This document shows, one piece after another, positions 1 to 14,879 of a stretch of 64,000 nucleotides of DNA. The notes under the pieces were generated by a model that searched no databases, had not been told where the DNA came from, and saw only the letters and a list, made by a program, of their open reading frames with translations. Source of the DNA: Lates calcarifer (taxonomy: Eukaryota > Chordata > Actinopteri > Centropomidae); contig NC_066835.1 in NCBI RefSeq assembly GCF_001640805.2, positions 8,240,227 to 8,304,226 on the forward strand. Reading direction: 5' to 3'. The number at the start of each line of letters is the position of its first letter. Positions within the stretch are counted from its first letter, which is position 1. The translations under genes were made by a program, and so were the position numbers.

Positions 1-72
1 GCCATAAAAGACAATTACCGCTATAACCTTTTATGGGGTGCAAAGCGCTGCGAGGCGAGAGGACACAAAACA

Positions 73-99
73 AAAAGAGAGAGAGAGAGAGAGAGAGAC
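73..99. repeat. (GA)n microsatellite
   Basis: An uninterrupted run of GA dinucleotides follows an A-rich stretch. Confidence 0.9.
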
Positions 100-1754
100 A
101 TCGACATCGAGGGCTTCGACAGCTGAAGCCCAAAAATAATGCAGCCGATGTTTTTCTGTCTTAGCTCAGATATGACAAGGCCTCTCAGACCTTAAAGCTT
201 CGGCATCAGCGCCACACATTTAACAACATGAGCAAGAACATTGTGATGAGATGTGATGGGACACAATTTTAGATTCAGATTGAAGAAAAAAGGTGACATC
301 AAATAGACAATCAGGGTTTGGAGAAGAGGTCTAGGTCTAGTTTTAAAATATGGCCTCCCTGCGTAAGGCCGGTTCAAGTCTCTGCACGTTGGAGAAAATA
401 TTTGGCACAAAGACATAGAACATACGAAAAGCAGCAAAGCCGATGTGAGCCAAAGCTGCACAGCTGCACAGCTCTGTGAGACACAGCAGGTCATTTAAGT
501 TCGCATTAAGGGCTACGGATAGATTATTGTGTAGTTAGAAGGTAAGCCGGACTTTGGTCCAACTGGAGCGCTGTTGTGACGCGTTAGGGGACGCAGATGG
601 ACCCAAACTTCAAAGACTCGACCAGAGACAGTGCAATAAAACGCTTGGTCTGCTATACTGTCTGGCATTCCAGTTTTAATGGCTTTATGGCCGTCCAGAC
701 ACAATTAGGCCGTTTCCAGAATGGCACCCATTTGTTTTTTTCTTCCCTTTCTGTGGGACTGCGCTCTGGACAAAAGGCCGAGCGGAAATGATCAGCTTTA
801 TTGGATCCTCCTCGACGGGGACGCGCAGGACTCACGGTCATTTGGAGCGATCCTTTGTTCCTACCTGGGAACCTTCCGCCCTCTGCTCCTTTGCTGGGCC
901 CTGTCCTAAGGGAGAAGGAGCAATAAAGCCAGCAGCTAGTTTCAAACATAGTAGTAGGCCTTATTTAGATGCTTATATCAAAACACATCTGGACAAGTCT
1001 GTTTAAAGACACCAGTGTTTGCATAAAATGGCAACTAAAGAAAGTAAAGTAATCTTTGTTCGTCATTTCTCATACTTTTATCTTGCTTTCTTTGGGATTG
1101 CAGCAGAAAAGACAAAACGCCTGTGCACTGCTGCCCTCCCCACCCTGCAGTCCCCACCTGTCACCAGAGAGTGGCGACACTGTTCCACAACATCACAGAG
1201 ATTTTGCTTTTAACACCACCTCCCTAACGAACCTGCATTGGGGCAACAAACTGTAATAACTTTTTAAGAGTCCAGCAAAATAATTTCACACCTTTTTACA
1301 GCCTCAGCGCAGAAGCTGCTTCTTCAGCCTGCGGCTTTGCAGGGAAAGAGTGCAGCAGCCAGCTATCACCGCTTTACCGTCACATAGTCGCGTTGTGTTC
1401 ACTGCTGAGTTTCTCTGTAGGATATTTTAATGTGGTTTTATATGCGTAGATAATTTTACACTGAATGAACTTGTTTAATATCAGGGTTACAGAGATTAAC
1501 AGGAAAACTGGAGCATTTTCCCTCAGTGCATTTACTCGTGTAGATAATGTTTTAAATTCCTGTCTGCTCCTGTCCCCTGAGCCATGCTTTCCCACTAACC
1601 ACAGTCTGGCTGGCTGATCTGTACACTCACTATCAATGTTAGTTTTCTATGTTCACAAATAATTTAACGAATTTATTTAATAATCAGTATTATTATCATA
1701 AGTAATAGTCATAGTTTTCTCAGTCCAGTTCTGAATATTCGCTTTATTGCATCC

Positions 1755-1755
1755 T

Positions 1756-1794
<39 letters not shown>

Positions 1795-1828
1795 TGTGAG
1801 TGTGTGAGTGAGTGTGAGTGTGCGTGTT
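1755..1828. repeat. (TG)n microsatellite with GAGTG tail
   Basis: About 18 perfect TG units pass into a degenerate GAGTGTGAG tail. Confidence 0.9.
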
Positions 1829-1915
1829 GTAGGCATACTTTTTGCTGAATTATTTCCTATTTGTGGAGCATTTACGTAACACTGTTATACCAGAACAGAA
1901 TTTGTATGGAGGACA

Positions 1916-2007
1916 TATTATTATTATTATTATATTATTATTATTATTATTATTGATGTTGTTGTTGTTATTATTATTAGCAGTAGTAGTAGTAGTAGTA
2001 GTAGTAT
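1916..2007. repeat. Compound trinucleotide repeat (TTA/GTT/TAG)
   Basis: A run of TTA units is followed by GTT units, more TTA, then TAG units. It produces long low-complexity open frames on both strands that are not genes. Confidence 0.9.
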
Positions 2008-2622
2008 TTAATTTTAAAATGTACTTGTATTGGTGCCAGATTTTCACCATAACAATGTTATCGTCGGTTTAAATAATATTCAGAATTATCCCGTTAAAAC
2101 CTATCAGGAAGTAAATAGTGTTTCTTTACAGCTGTGGATCATTTGCGCTGTTAATAATTATAAATAAGTTACATATAATAAACACGGTTACATATGCATA
2201 TTTGCATGAGACTGTATGTAATGTTTTTAAAAAGCAAGAGAAACCAGCAAAGTCACTGTTCTGTTAGAATATTGATTTTTAAATTATAATGATAGCTGTT
2301 CTAAACAATGATTATCTAGTGTGTTAGTGTAGCCTATTACTGTGTGAGTGCAGATGATCATTATCATGTAGTGTGAAGTATTCCACAAAGGTACGTGAGA
2401 TATAGACATAGATACAGATATAGAATAAAGCTTAGATATTGATGATTATTTGTGAAGCAGTTGTAAGAAACGCGATATGAAAACATGACCTTAAATTACG
2501 TAAATTACCTTTTGATCAGTGGGATTGTGTGAATTTCTTTCGTGTCTATGTGTGTTATGTGTGTGAGGTGTTAATCCCACTCTGCAGTTCTGCGCCATAA
2601 TGAAATCCATGTTTGCCTGCTG

Positions 2623-2782
2623 ATTGGGTGAGAGCGCCCAGGCCCGAGTCACGTGACGAGTTCTTTGGTCCAGAGTAAAAATGGGGTTTGGTGTAAATCT
2701 AGGGTGTATTGCGGTCATATATCACGCTACCTCGTAAAAACGACACCGAGGATTCTGGGCCAACAAATCAGAGAGAAAAAAT
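2623..2782 (+). promoter_or_regulatory. hoxa7a proximal promoter
   Basis: An inverted CCAAT box (ATTGG, 2623-2627) lies 22 nt before a palindromic E-box inside TCACGTGAC (CACGTG, 2650-2655), 133 bp upstream of the hoxa7a ATG. The same pair of sites occurs before the other Hox genes of this window, usually with 10-12 nt between them, so the spacing here is about one helical turn longer. CCAAT binds NF-Y and CACGTG binds USF-type bHLH proteins; their use here is inferred. Confidence 0.6.
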
Positions 2783-4389
<1,607 letters not shown>

Positions 4390-6030
4390 CGAAAGACAGA
4401 GAATTAAACCATGAATGAAAGAAATACACTGTTAAGTATGGAGTAGGAATATAACTGACACACCATTCATGCACTACGGCTTCATAGCCTGATTAATTGA
4501 ATGACAGCTGAAGGCAATTATGTAATAAGCATTTAACAGCAGTTAAACTGTAAGATCTGCGTTTCATATTTAAACCTGAAATTCATTTAAAAAGACGGCT
4601 CTGCATGAAAGAGCGATAATAACTACCTATCCAAACTCTATTTTTATATACGCTATAATATGTGATATGTGATTTAACCTGATTATACTACTGAATCAAC
4701 ATTCCTTTAACGAAAAACTACCTAATTTTTACCTGATAAAATCCAAATCACTGACGCAACGAATTCAACATATGTTGATATTGATTGTAAATTAATCTAT
4801 TCTACCTATTCGAGTTTTTGTCCTCTCTCTCTCTCCACAGACGGTTGTATTTTTAAAGGGAACAAATACAACATTCAGCGCAAATGTGCCTTATTTTGAA
4901 AAATAGGCTAATTAAAAGTGAATGTTTTGTTAGTTAAATGCCTACAACTGTGATTTAGGTTCAGTGAGTGTATCGCTATATTGTTTTTTATTATCACTTT
5001 ATTCATTAGAATAGTGACATGTCTGTTTTTTTCTTCTTTTTTTTTTATTTTTTTTTATCCCTGTCTTGGGCCACCAGAATGAACAAAAATATGTGTTTAG
5101 TTTCGGGATGAACTCATGTAACCTACCTCAGATTCCCAGAAGCCCACGTGCTTATTATTACTGTAAACAGGAATACCCCCCTAATGTAAATGTTTTGAAG
5201 TCTTAGCTGTGTATACTGTGAAATGTTGGTATTATCATGTTCAGGCTCAAAATTTCATACGTATTTGTGAATACCAACAGGGCTCGTTAATGCATGCACT
5301 TTTTTTTAAATTTAGACAGCGTTACATTTCAGTATCAGGTTCCTTTCTTTTGCCAGTGTAAAACGAGCAAGGCTATTCTAATCCACAATGTGCAAATACT
5401 GTGATATATTTAAGTCCAGTGCCCACATACTCAATGTGAAGTGTCAGTAATATGTGAACAAATGAATATAAAAAACATCTTAAACCTCTGGGAATGTCTT
5501 AAAGCTGTAAATGAAAATATAATAATTGAATAAAAATAGCTTTTATCTGCAGATTTGTTTGCATTAATATTTGCGTTTGCGCACTTAATATCGTGTAACC
5601 TCTCCAATAGCGATAATACCTGAGTGTGATCACGCGCCGGCTGAGTAATAATATCTTGCTCGCGGTCACCACTTAGCGCCGTTCACTGTGTCCGTTATTA
5701 GGCTGCATGTGACAAAACATGTAGCAGTCCGTGATGAGGGTTAGGTAAACACTGGAGTTGGGGAATGTGAGCTATGAGGATGCGAGATGGGGCAGGCTGC
5801 AGATGAAGGGGAAATTACTGTTGAACTCTGCATTCCCTCTTCCCTCGGTAAGATGGCGCCTGACGGTGACCTGCCCCCTTTCCTTCTCCCTCCCTCCCTC
5901 CCTCCCTCTCATCTCCAGTTGCCCCCCTCCTCCTCTTCTCTCTCTCCATCTCCCTTCCAGCGCTGGGTCATAAATCCGTTGTTGTTTATGAAAATTTACA
6001 ACATGGCAATACAACTTTACGACTCGACTC
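4390..6030. other. hoxa7a 3' UTR and hoxa7a-hoxa5a interval, first part
   Basis: No coding exon is seen. About 100 bp after the hoxa7a stop a Pbx/Hox-type site, TGATTAAT (4490-4497), is followed 4 nt later by a Meis/Prep site, TGACAG (4502-4507). AATAAA at about 5528 could be a polyadenylation signal. A pyrimidine-rich (CCCT)n tract lies at about 5880-5910. The interval up to hoxa5a is where hoxa6 sits in tetrapods; no group 6 homeobox remains. Confidence 0.55.
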
Positions 6031-6036
6031 GGCCTC

Positions 6037-6061
6037 CCATTGGCCCGCAGCTCGTCACGTG
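6037..6061 (+). promoter_or_regulatory. Orphan Hox-type promoter module (possible relic of hoxa6a)
   Basis: CCATTGG (6037-6043) is followed 12 nt later by CACGTG (6056-6061), the same pair and spacing as before hoxa4a, hoxa3a and hoxa2a. A TATATATAA stretch follows at about 6090. No Hox exon follows for 3.8 kb, and the position matches that of the hoxa6 promoter in tetrapods. I infer a retained promoter of the lost hoxa6a, or an alternative promoter for long transcripts of hoxa5a or hoxa3a. Confidence 0.45.
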
Positions 6062-9000
6062 GCAGGCGAGCCGTGAACATGAACTTTTTATATATAATTT
6101 CCAATAGCTGAATAGAGCAGCCTTTCATTTAACGGTCTCGAGCTTCCACGCGGCCGTTTTCACCAGCGACCTTCTACATTTTTATACCCCTCACATTTCC
6201 TCCTCTTTTCTTGAATGGCGGGGGGAAATTTTGAGTTTTTTTTCTCCTTCTTCTTCTTCTTCTTGGTCGACGCGCAGGAGCTTGTCTTATGATATGACTG
6301 GATTGCTCGGGTGCCCCGCAGTCGCTCTCCTTGCACGTTTTGGCAAGATGAGCGGAAGGAGCCCCGGTGCGTCACTGACCCCCGGGAGCCCCGGTTTCCG
6401 TCCTGGGACTAAGCTGGAGACTTTTCCTCCGTCACTGCCCGTCTGCACCTGCCAACCTCCCCTCCCCTCACCTCCCCTGTTTACAAGCAGAAGCCTTCAC
6501 AAGGTAAGACATCTGAAACTTGTCAGTCAATGGCGTGTGTTGGTTCTGTTATGAATTTCCATAGGCAAACTCAAAAGTAAGCTCTTTATTTTATTTAAAA
6601 ATACACCAAGGCTGAAATCCTGTTTCACGTCATAGTTTACATTGCTGTCATTTCAACAGCAGAGGCTGCATGGTGAATCTGTCATGTATAAGCGTCCAGC
6701 CTTCTGAACAAGCCGTCAGTTTTTGTCTATAGGTATTCATTTCGCGTTGATCCTCCTGCTGGGTTTTTGCATGGCCGTCAGGACTTTATTTGTTTGTTGC
6801 TGGATTTGAATGGGGATGGGCTTTCGGCTGCAAAAAAAAATCATTGGGTGGATGGTGGCCAAGTGATGTGCTCTTTGACGCCCTCCTGTGGAGACACTGG
6901 GGGTAATGTGGTTGCACCTCTGCCTGTTTATGCTGCAAATGTCTGTGGTGCAGGCTGTGGACAAGTCGACCTCTCTTTATTTTGTTATTTTTAACCTGTG
7001 TGTGCATGCATAATGTTCTTGTGCTTCATGTGTGTGAACGCCAGCCGTGACTCACTGTACCTTGCGTTGATTAATAAGATAATTTTCAGAGAGCTAGACA
7101 AGATTATTTTAGCGATGGAATGACCTTTAAATGACACACAGGAATGTCCCTGTCAGTGGTATTTAACATTTTTAAAATGGTTCTATTTGTGTCACTTAGC
7201 CTGCTGTGATTTGTGTCGTGCAATAAGTCATCAGTCGGTCAAGCAACCAAGTTCTGTGAGGACCTAAATGCAAAGTATGAGCAGGTTTCTTGACAAGATA
7301 TTAATGGCGCAGAAGTGAATGTGTAGTTAAATGCAATGCATCCAATGTAGCCTCATGTTCATTTCCCATTTTGCACATCCCATATCTGGGTTTCACATTG
7401 GTTCTTTTACGTTTTTTTTTTTTTTGTTTTGTTTTTTTTTGCTAAAAATATTAGTTTCACATTAATATGTCTGACTGTTGTTATTGGGTTGACGATTGCT
7501 CGTCTCGTCGCATTACATAAAATATCACATCCTGAACGTGAGCGCTGTGAGTTTTAGTCGTGCAGCAGTCGTGCGTAATAATTATCAGGCAGGAAATGAA
7601 TTCAAATATCTTGAGATTTTATCTGTAAACTCTCAGACTCACGGGTGTTAGTGTGCGGAGATGCCTGCAGAGTGCACTGCCCTCCTTTTTTTCCCCCCGC
7701 AGCAGTGACCCCCTCACTCCCGGCCCGACATATTTGACACCAGTGCGCACTCACTCCTTTCCTCTCCTTTTCTTTCGGTCCCTTATTTAGTTCCTGGGAG
7801 TGTCCCTTCCTCGACTCGGGGGAAATAATTTTCGTGGGAACTTTGTTGCCATTGGCCAGCCATAAATCAGCTGTTGGAGCATGACTGTTAAAGCCAGCGT
7901 ACACACACACACACACAACTTCGTAAGGCTATAGGTCTGCTCTTATTGTGGGGCCCACTGGATGCAGGGAGCCCGGTATTCACCCTTCCTCACATCGTGC
8001 CTTCTGGGGCTCTGACTGTTACCGCAAAGGGCGCACATACCTGGGACAGAATAAATAATCTGTGTCTTGCTGGTTTTGTCAGTAACGCAGGATTGGGCTT
8101 GTGTTGGGTGAAGGTGCAGCTCAGGGGAAATTGTACGTTGGAAAGAGAGGGGGGGGGGGGGTCACTGCCTTAGAGAGACGAAGGTGCCATAAAAATTCCA
8201 CAAGAAGAAAAACAAACGGAGAGAGCGCTGGACGAGGGGGCTATTCAAAGCCTTATGTCTGTGTCAGGCTCTTGTTTTTCTGATCTCGCTCGAATCTCAT
8301 CTGGAGAAGAGCTGATTTACATTTTTTAAATAGGTATGCGCAAAGCTGGGCAGTTGTCAAGGTTTTTGAATGTGACAACGATGTTACCATTGACAGGATT
8401 GCCTTTAAGATTTCTTTTGTAAAATGAATTATTTTTACTTTTTTACCGATCACACTATTGTTTTTAGAATCGTCTCATATCAGATAGAATGTATTCTTTT
8501 TTTACAAGTGGAAAAGGAGCAAGAAAATCACAGGGACGCTACTTCTTTGCAATATTATACACACATAACAAATGGAAAAATACAATAAACATGCAGGTGC
8601 AATTTGCCACATTTGTGATTGCAAAAAAAGTGTAAAATATATATTGAATATTGCAGTTTTTTTTACATGAGGCGTTACAAATACATTGTCTTTATGTTAA
8701 CCAGTAATCGTTTCTAATATTTCCTTTTTCAATATTTTCTAATTTTATTTTATTTTCTTGGCTTTCTTGTTTTTTTCCTTTAATTTCGAAGTGACATTAA
8801 AAAGCTCCACAGCTGCCCATAGAAAGAAATGACGCGTCATTCTCTGTCTCGTGTCGATACAAACACACACAATACCAGAGCTGCAAGTTGCTGAGAGTGA
8901 CTGTTTAAAAGTCGACATGACAGAGGATTCGCCCTTAAATAAGAGCGAAATAACGTCGGGTTACGTTGCAAAAGGCTTGTAATGTCGCCTTAATGACTGT

Positions 9001-9697
9001 TGTTTGGCATCGTTAAATTTTAACCATCTTATATAGACAGCAAAAGGGCTGTATGAATGTTCGTATATAGCCTATATTCACAGTTATTGATTTTTTTAAA
9101 GTGGCACCGAGGACAGGCCTTGAATGACAGTCTCTGTGGCATCATTCGATAATGTGATGTTCCACTTTTATCTTTCCCTGAAACATTTATTCATTAGAGC
9201 TTTTCCCACATGTGTGGTTGTTCGGTTGTTTTATGATTACACGAAAAAAAAAGTGTGAAAAACGCAGCCCTCTTTTGAATGGGCTTTTATTCTATTAACC
9301 GCACAGACTATTTGCACTCATCGCCCATCATAACATGCATAACAGATTCTGATCGAATTATTTCTGTACAGTGTGCTCGCAGAGATTGCACTCTCAGCAT
9401 GTCACTTGTTGTATTGTTTAGGGGAGCCCGTTGGTTTTTGCCGCAATGGTCGTTAACCTCCGAATGACCCCGTGTGGAGCCCACGCCTCGGAAAAGGCGC
9501 CGCAGACGGGCAGTGCAACAGTTGAGCCAGAGGATGGCGCACCACGACAATCCAAAACACCCGAGCCCCGGCTCCGACTTTGCCCTAGCCACGAGCGCAG
9601 GGAGGCGCGCGCCCTCCACATCCCACCCAGTATTTCCTGCGTGCACGAGTTTACCTCTGGAGGTCACCAAGCAGGATTTACGACTGGTCAACAAAAG
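6062..9697. other. hoxa7a-hoxa5a interval, second part
   Basis: No supported exon. GCCATAAATCAG near 7860 and GCCATAAA near 8187 are Cdx/Hox-type sites. There are short poly-A, poly-T and poly-G runs, including a G run near 8151-8161. The stretch 8460-9290 is AT-rich and featureless to my eye. Confidence 0.5.
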
Positions 9698-9924
9698 CAC
9701 GTGATTCTCCGCCGTACCCCATATTTGGGTGCCTACGTAAGAGAGAATCAAGTCCATGTCCCACTCATTTCCATAATTCATCATAAATTGTGCAAGGGTG
9801 CTATAGGACGCGCTAAACCATAAGAGCCACAAATCAAGCACACAGGTTTATGCTATTTTACCTCCAAAATAATAAAACAACAACAACAATACCTACAGCG
9901 AGCAAACGGTGGAATTGTCAACAA
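9683..9924 (+). promoter_or_regulatory. hoxa5a proximal promoter
   Basis: A degenerate inverted CCAAT box (ACTGG, 9683-9687) lies 10 nt before CACGTG (9698-9703), 227 bp upstream of the hoxa5a ATG. CCATAAG and ATAATAAAAC lie between the module and the start codon. The layout follows the pattern seen at the other Hox genes here, with one mismatch in the CCAAT part. Confidence 0.5.
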
Positions 9925-11421
<1,497 letters not shown>

Positions 11422-12343
11422 TATTCACTCCTCTACCCCTGATAACGAGCACTATGAAAAATAAAAAAAAAGAAACAAAGATTGTCATATCAACTTCTCC
11501 TCCTACTTCAACAACAAAAGAAGCGCAGAGACTTGTTTAACGGGGCTGTGTGCGGGACAGGGGACACCCCATACAGCCCACTGTATGTCCAACAACAGTC
11601 CCCATTATATTCCTTAATATTATTTCCTTTTTATTTCCACCGTGGTAATGCTTATGTGAGTAAAAAAAATGCATTATGTACAGTTCTGTCTAGATTTAGA
11701 GGAAAAAGAAACAGAAATAAATGTTTGTTTAAATTATTTCTTGTTCAGACGGAAAAAAAATAAATGGATAAAAACGTCAAAGCTTGAAATGCTACCTACC
11801 TACCGCAAATAAACCCAGTAAAAGTTGTGTGATGCACTCAGAACAATACCAGCCTAATAAATAGAAGGTTGAGGTTGAGCTGCCTTTGTGTTTTAGCCTT
11901 CGTTTTTCTCTGTATGTACTGTATATGTGTGTATTTATTTGTTTGATGTATTGTAACAACTTGTCAGATAACTTGCTTCCCAAAAAAAAAAAGAAAAAAA
12001 AGTAGAGCCAGCAGAGTCCGTATAAGCCTTGTGTGGTTATTGTGTGCGTTGTGAACACATGTATGGACAGAGGTGCCGACTCAGTCTTGTATGTACAGTA
12101 TAGCTGTGCCTTGTATATCTTAGTTTTTTTGTTTCTTTTTGCAGGAGCTGCTGTTTGCGTTGTTCACCTGGGCGCAACATCTTAGTAAAAAAAAAACAAC
12201 AACAACGTGTTTTTGTCTTTGTTTTTAAGTTGTTTTTATGTGGAGGCTCCCACGGTAAATTTCATTGCCTATGTGTATAACTTCATCGTGATAAGCTTTT
12301 TGTAAATGTTTTTCAAAGACTGGAAGTCAAGAATATACTATAA

Positions 12344-12400
12344 TGATAATAATGATAATAATAATAATAATGATAACGATGATGATGATGATGATGATGG
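12344..12400. repeat. Compound (AAT)n/(GAT)n repeat
   Basis: Runs of ATAATG, AATAAT and GATGAT units lie in the hoxa5a downstream region. Confidence 0.85.
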
Positions 12401-12524
12401 CCATTATAATAAACTTTCTACTGGAACGGCAACATTACAGTGAGTCAACGTTTTTGTAGAAATATATAAGATTCATTTGCGCTTTTGCTGCGTGGAAGAG
12501 AAGCGTCAGTTTGCTGTTTCCTCC

Positions 12525-12553
<29 letters not shown>
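12525..12553. repeat. Poly-A tract of 29 bases
   Basis: An uninterrupted run of A. It could be the tail of a retroposed element, but I see no recognisable element body before it. Confidence 0.85.
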
Positions 12554-12556
<3 letters not shown>

Positions 12557-12917
12557 TTAAAGCCATTTGTATGAGCTGCCAAAAAAAATTGTCAAGTTAA
12601 ATCTTGAATTCAACAGGTCAACCCCTCCTTCCCTCAATGAAATCTACTAGTTTTACTCACCTTTCTGGTGGAGCTTGGGAGGGGGGATTTGGGGGTCCTT
12701 GGCCACTAACGGGGCTCCAGGGGCCGGGGTGTCCCTACGGTTTTTTGCGCGCAGGCTCCTGGGCTATTCCCGGGGAATCAGCTCGACTTTTCAAGCTGTA
12801 AAACTTTATTAGGGGCCGATTCTGGCTCTCTGACATTTGGGTGCTAAATGAATGGGGGGTTTTGTCTATGAATAAGATCGTAAAAATCATCCGGAGCGCG
12901 GCCAGATAGGCTCACTG

Positions 12918-12953
12918 GCCATAAACGGTCACGTGGTAGCCATTAAAGTAAGT
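12918..12953 (+). promoter_or_regulatory. Second orphan promoter-like module with splice donor
   Basis: GGCCATAAACGG precedes TCACGTGG (CACGTG 12930-12935). Right after it comes CCATTAAA followed by a perfect GTAAGT (12948-12953), then TTTTATGG. The E-box and Cdx/Hox-type sites resemble the Hox promoters of the window but no gene follows. It may be a distal promoter for long transcripts across the hoxa5a-hoxa3a region; human HOXA3 is known to have first exons far upstream that span HOXA4-HOXA6. Confidence 0.35.
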
Positions 12954-13039
12954 TTTATGGTTTTGGGGAGTTGACAGTATATTGCACATAACATATAATC
13001 GCACTGACGGCGAGGCTTCGTCTGACTCTCTCTTTGCAG

Positions 13040-13136
13040 GCTGTAAGTGTTACTTGACCGGTACAGACCGTCTCTATTGCTCTGTCTGCCTCAGTGTGGA
13101 CCGGACGCTCTCCCAGGATGAGGACCTCGTCTCTGG
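13040..13136 (+). other. Candidate coding exon of an unrecognised transcript
   Basis: A pyrimidine-rich tract ends in TTTGCAG (AG 13038-13039), and a perfect donor GTAAGT starts at 13137. The 97-nt exon is open in one frame, 31 codons ending DEDLVS, with four cysteines and G or C in most third codon positions. It ends in phase 2, which fits the exon at 18986-19125 exactly. There is no ATG in this frame, so a start would have to lie upstream. I do not recognise the peptide. It may instead be a noncoding 5' exon of a Hox transcript. Confidence 0.4.
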
Positions 13137-13492
13137 GTAAGTTTCTGCAGACTTAGCCGGTAGCCTGAGAACAGTCAGCCAGTGTTACACAGCCTTATTA
13201 TTGTATTCGCTCCCTCTATCCGTCCCTATTAGTCCATTACACTAATTTGTCAGTTGTGCAGTGCTGAACACTGGTCTCGGCAGATGTTGCGCAGGGTTGG
13301 GTCCGGCTCATGGCTATTTAATTGCTTCCTTCCCCGTGTAACTTGTTTCCTTCCATCTGTGGTGTAACTCATAATCCATTTTTACATGTTGGATAATTAT
13401 CTCTGTGTCCATTTCCACCCCCACAAACTTCTAGTTGTTGTCGTTTTATTACATTGGAGAATCCACAGACCGTGAGCCAGAAAGTTTCCAAG

Positions 13493-13494
<2 letters not shown>

Positions 13495-13551
<57 letters not shown>
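13495..13551. repeat. (GT)n microsatellite
   Basis: About 28 perfect GT units, within the long hoxa5a-hoxa4a interval. Confidence 0.92.
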
Positions 13552-13553
<2 letters not shown>

Positions 13554-14862
13554 TGGAGTGTGTGGATTTCCTTGATAAAGTTAAGCGCTAATGCAGACCT
13601 ACAGCTTTACAGCTATAGCTCCGTTTGATTGGATTCTGTATGTATGTGCTGATGACTTTTGGAAGTTTGGTATGGCTCCATCCCTCTGACTGGAGAAGTT
13701 GCAGTTGTTGTGTTTTGCTGCGGGGCTGCTCCAGCACATGTTGGCACGTGTATGGCTTACAGGACAGGCTGTAAACAGTGTCAAGTAAACACGACATGGG
13801 AACAAACAGCAGCAGGGAGACATCTGAAAAGGAATTCCGTTTTGTGTCAGCCAACTCGTTTTGTGTTTGGGGTTGAAAAGTTCAGATGACCCCCCCACCA
13901 CCACCATCACCCTGAAAAGTCACTCTCGCTTTGTGGTGACCTCTTGTCCGATCAGAGCCGTGGCAGGACCGGTCACTGCTGTCACTGGGCACTGATTCCA
14001 AAAAACACACAAAACAAAAAAATGATGGGAAAAATAGAAATCTTTGACTTTTTATGGGCGCAATGGCCTTATCCTTTTTTTTTTTCTGACCGTTTTTTTA
14101 ACGAGGAGGGTTTGCCTCAGTGCGCTCGCTCCTAATTCGACATTTCCAGACTAAATATGCTTGAAAATGACCAAATAATTTGACATGGGATGAATATTTG
14201 TGTCTCACGAGTTCTGGCTGCCAATAATCAGGAAAACTGCAGCTCCTCCTGTTTGTAAACTCGCTGTTGCTCGGTCGGATGTGGAGAAGTTGACGCTGTC
14301 CGCCTTGCTATTTCCCCACTGAATATAAAGACTTCATTTTTGGCGCAAAGGTCTAAATTACATTTAAAAAAAATACAGAAAAGAATCATTCCATTTTTTT
14401 TAAAATAAACAAATGCCAGCAAATGTATCTATCACTGTCTGATTTTAAATATCTTCTCAACTCTTTAACACCAAAGCTTGAGAAAGTGCATGAGAAATCT
14501 GATCACCTTCCAGAATAAATTCTGTCGCGTTTTTTGAGGAGAAATACACTTTGGTGGTTTCATTGATTGTCAAATAATTTGGAGCAAACCAAACCATATG
14601 GCTGATACCCCTCGGTTTTATTGCTTAACACATTTTGTGCATTGTTATGGAAAGAAGTCAGCAGCTTATCAAAATACGGACTTCTGCTCTTTCCGGTTTT
14701 GATTTTGGACACATTAAGAAATAAAATAAGGCACAATGAGAATGCGGATATTTGTAAATTAAAACCATTGCCAATATTTCAAAAAGAGAAATTTCGACAG
14801 GGCCCCATGTGCGGCATACTGCCAGGCAGAGCGAGAGAGAGAGGAGAGGGGAGCGCTGTATA
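13552..14862. other. hoxa5a-hoxa4a interval, middle part
   Basis: No supported exon. The stretch is AT-rich with scattered homopolymers. It ends in a GA-rich segment just before the DR5 element. Confidence 0.5.
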
Positions 14863-14879
14863 GGTTCATCTGGAGGTCA
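14863..14879 (+). promoter_or_regulatory. DR5 retinoic acid response element
   Basis: GGTTCA, five bases (TCTGG), then AGGTCA: both halves fit the RAR/RXR consensus RGKTCA exactly. It lies 5.7 kb upstream of hoxa4a and 3.4 kb downstream of hoxa5a. Group 4 and 5 Hox genes are known retinoic acid targets, and a DR5 element is reported to be needed for mouse Hoxa4 expression. Function here is inferred from the match and position. Confidence 0.75.

Larger units (their letters stand above)
1..2617. other. 5' flank of hoxa7a, no gene recognised
   Basis: I find no coding exon here. No homeobox is present in any frame, so hoxa9a must lie further upstream. The first 40 bases hold GCCATAAA and TTTTATGG, which are Cdx/posterior-Hox type sites in opposite orientations. 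An AATAAA lies near 922 but I cannot attach it to a gene. The rest is AT-rich with a (GA)n tract, a (TG)n tract and trinucleotide runs listed separately. Confidence 0.6.
11422..12909. other. hoxa5a 3' UTR and downstream
   Basis: The 3' UTR follows the TGA. AATAAA hexamers at about 11717, 11759 and 12410 are candidate polyadenylation signals; I cannot choose among them. From about 12650 to 12960 the base composition turns GC-rich, with CCATAAA and ATGAATAAG sites, and resembles a conserved noncoding block. No exon is evident. Confidence 0.5.

Noticed and set aside
1850..2072. Open frames with Asn, Leu or Val runs
   Set aside because: They are translations of the trinucleotide repeat.
7126..7147. 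TGACCT-TTAAA-TGACAC as a DR5
   Set aside because: The second half-site does not fit the consensus.
4390..9924. A hoxa6a homeobox or pseudogene
   Set aside because: No helix-3 remnant (WFQNRR) or hexapeptide remnant could be seen in any frame; only the promoter-like module remains.
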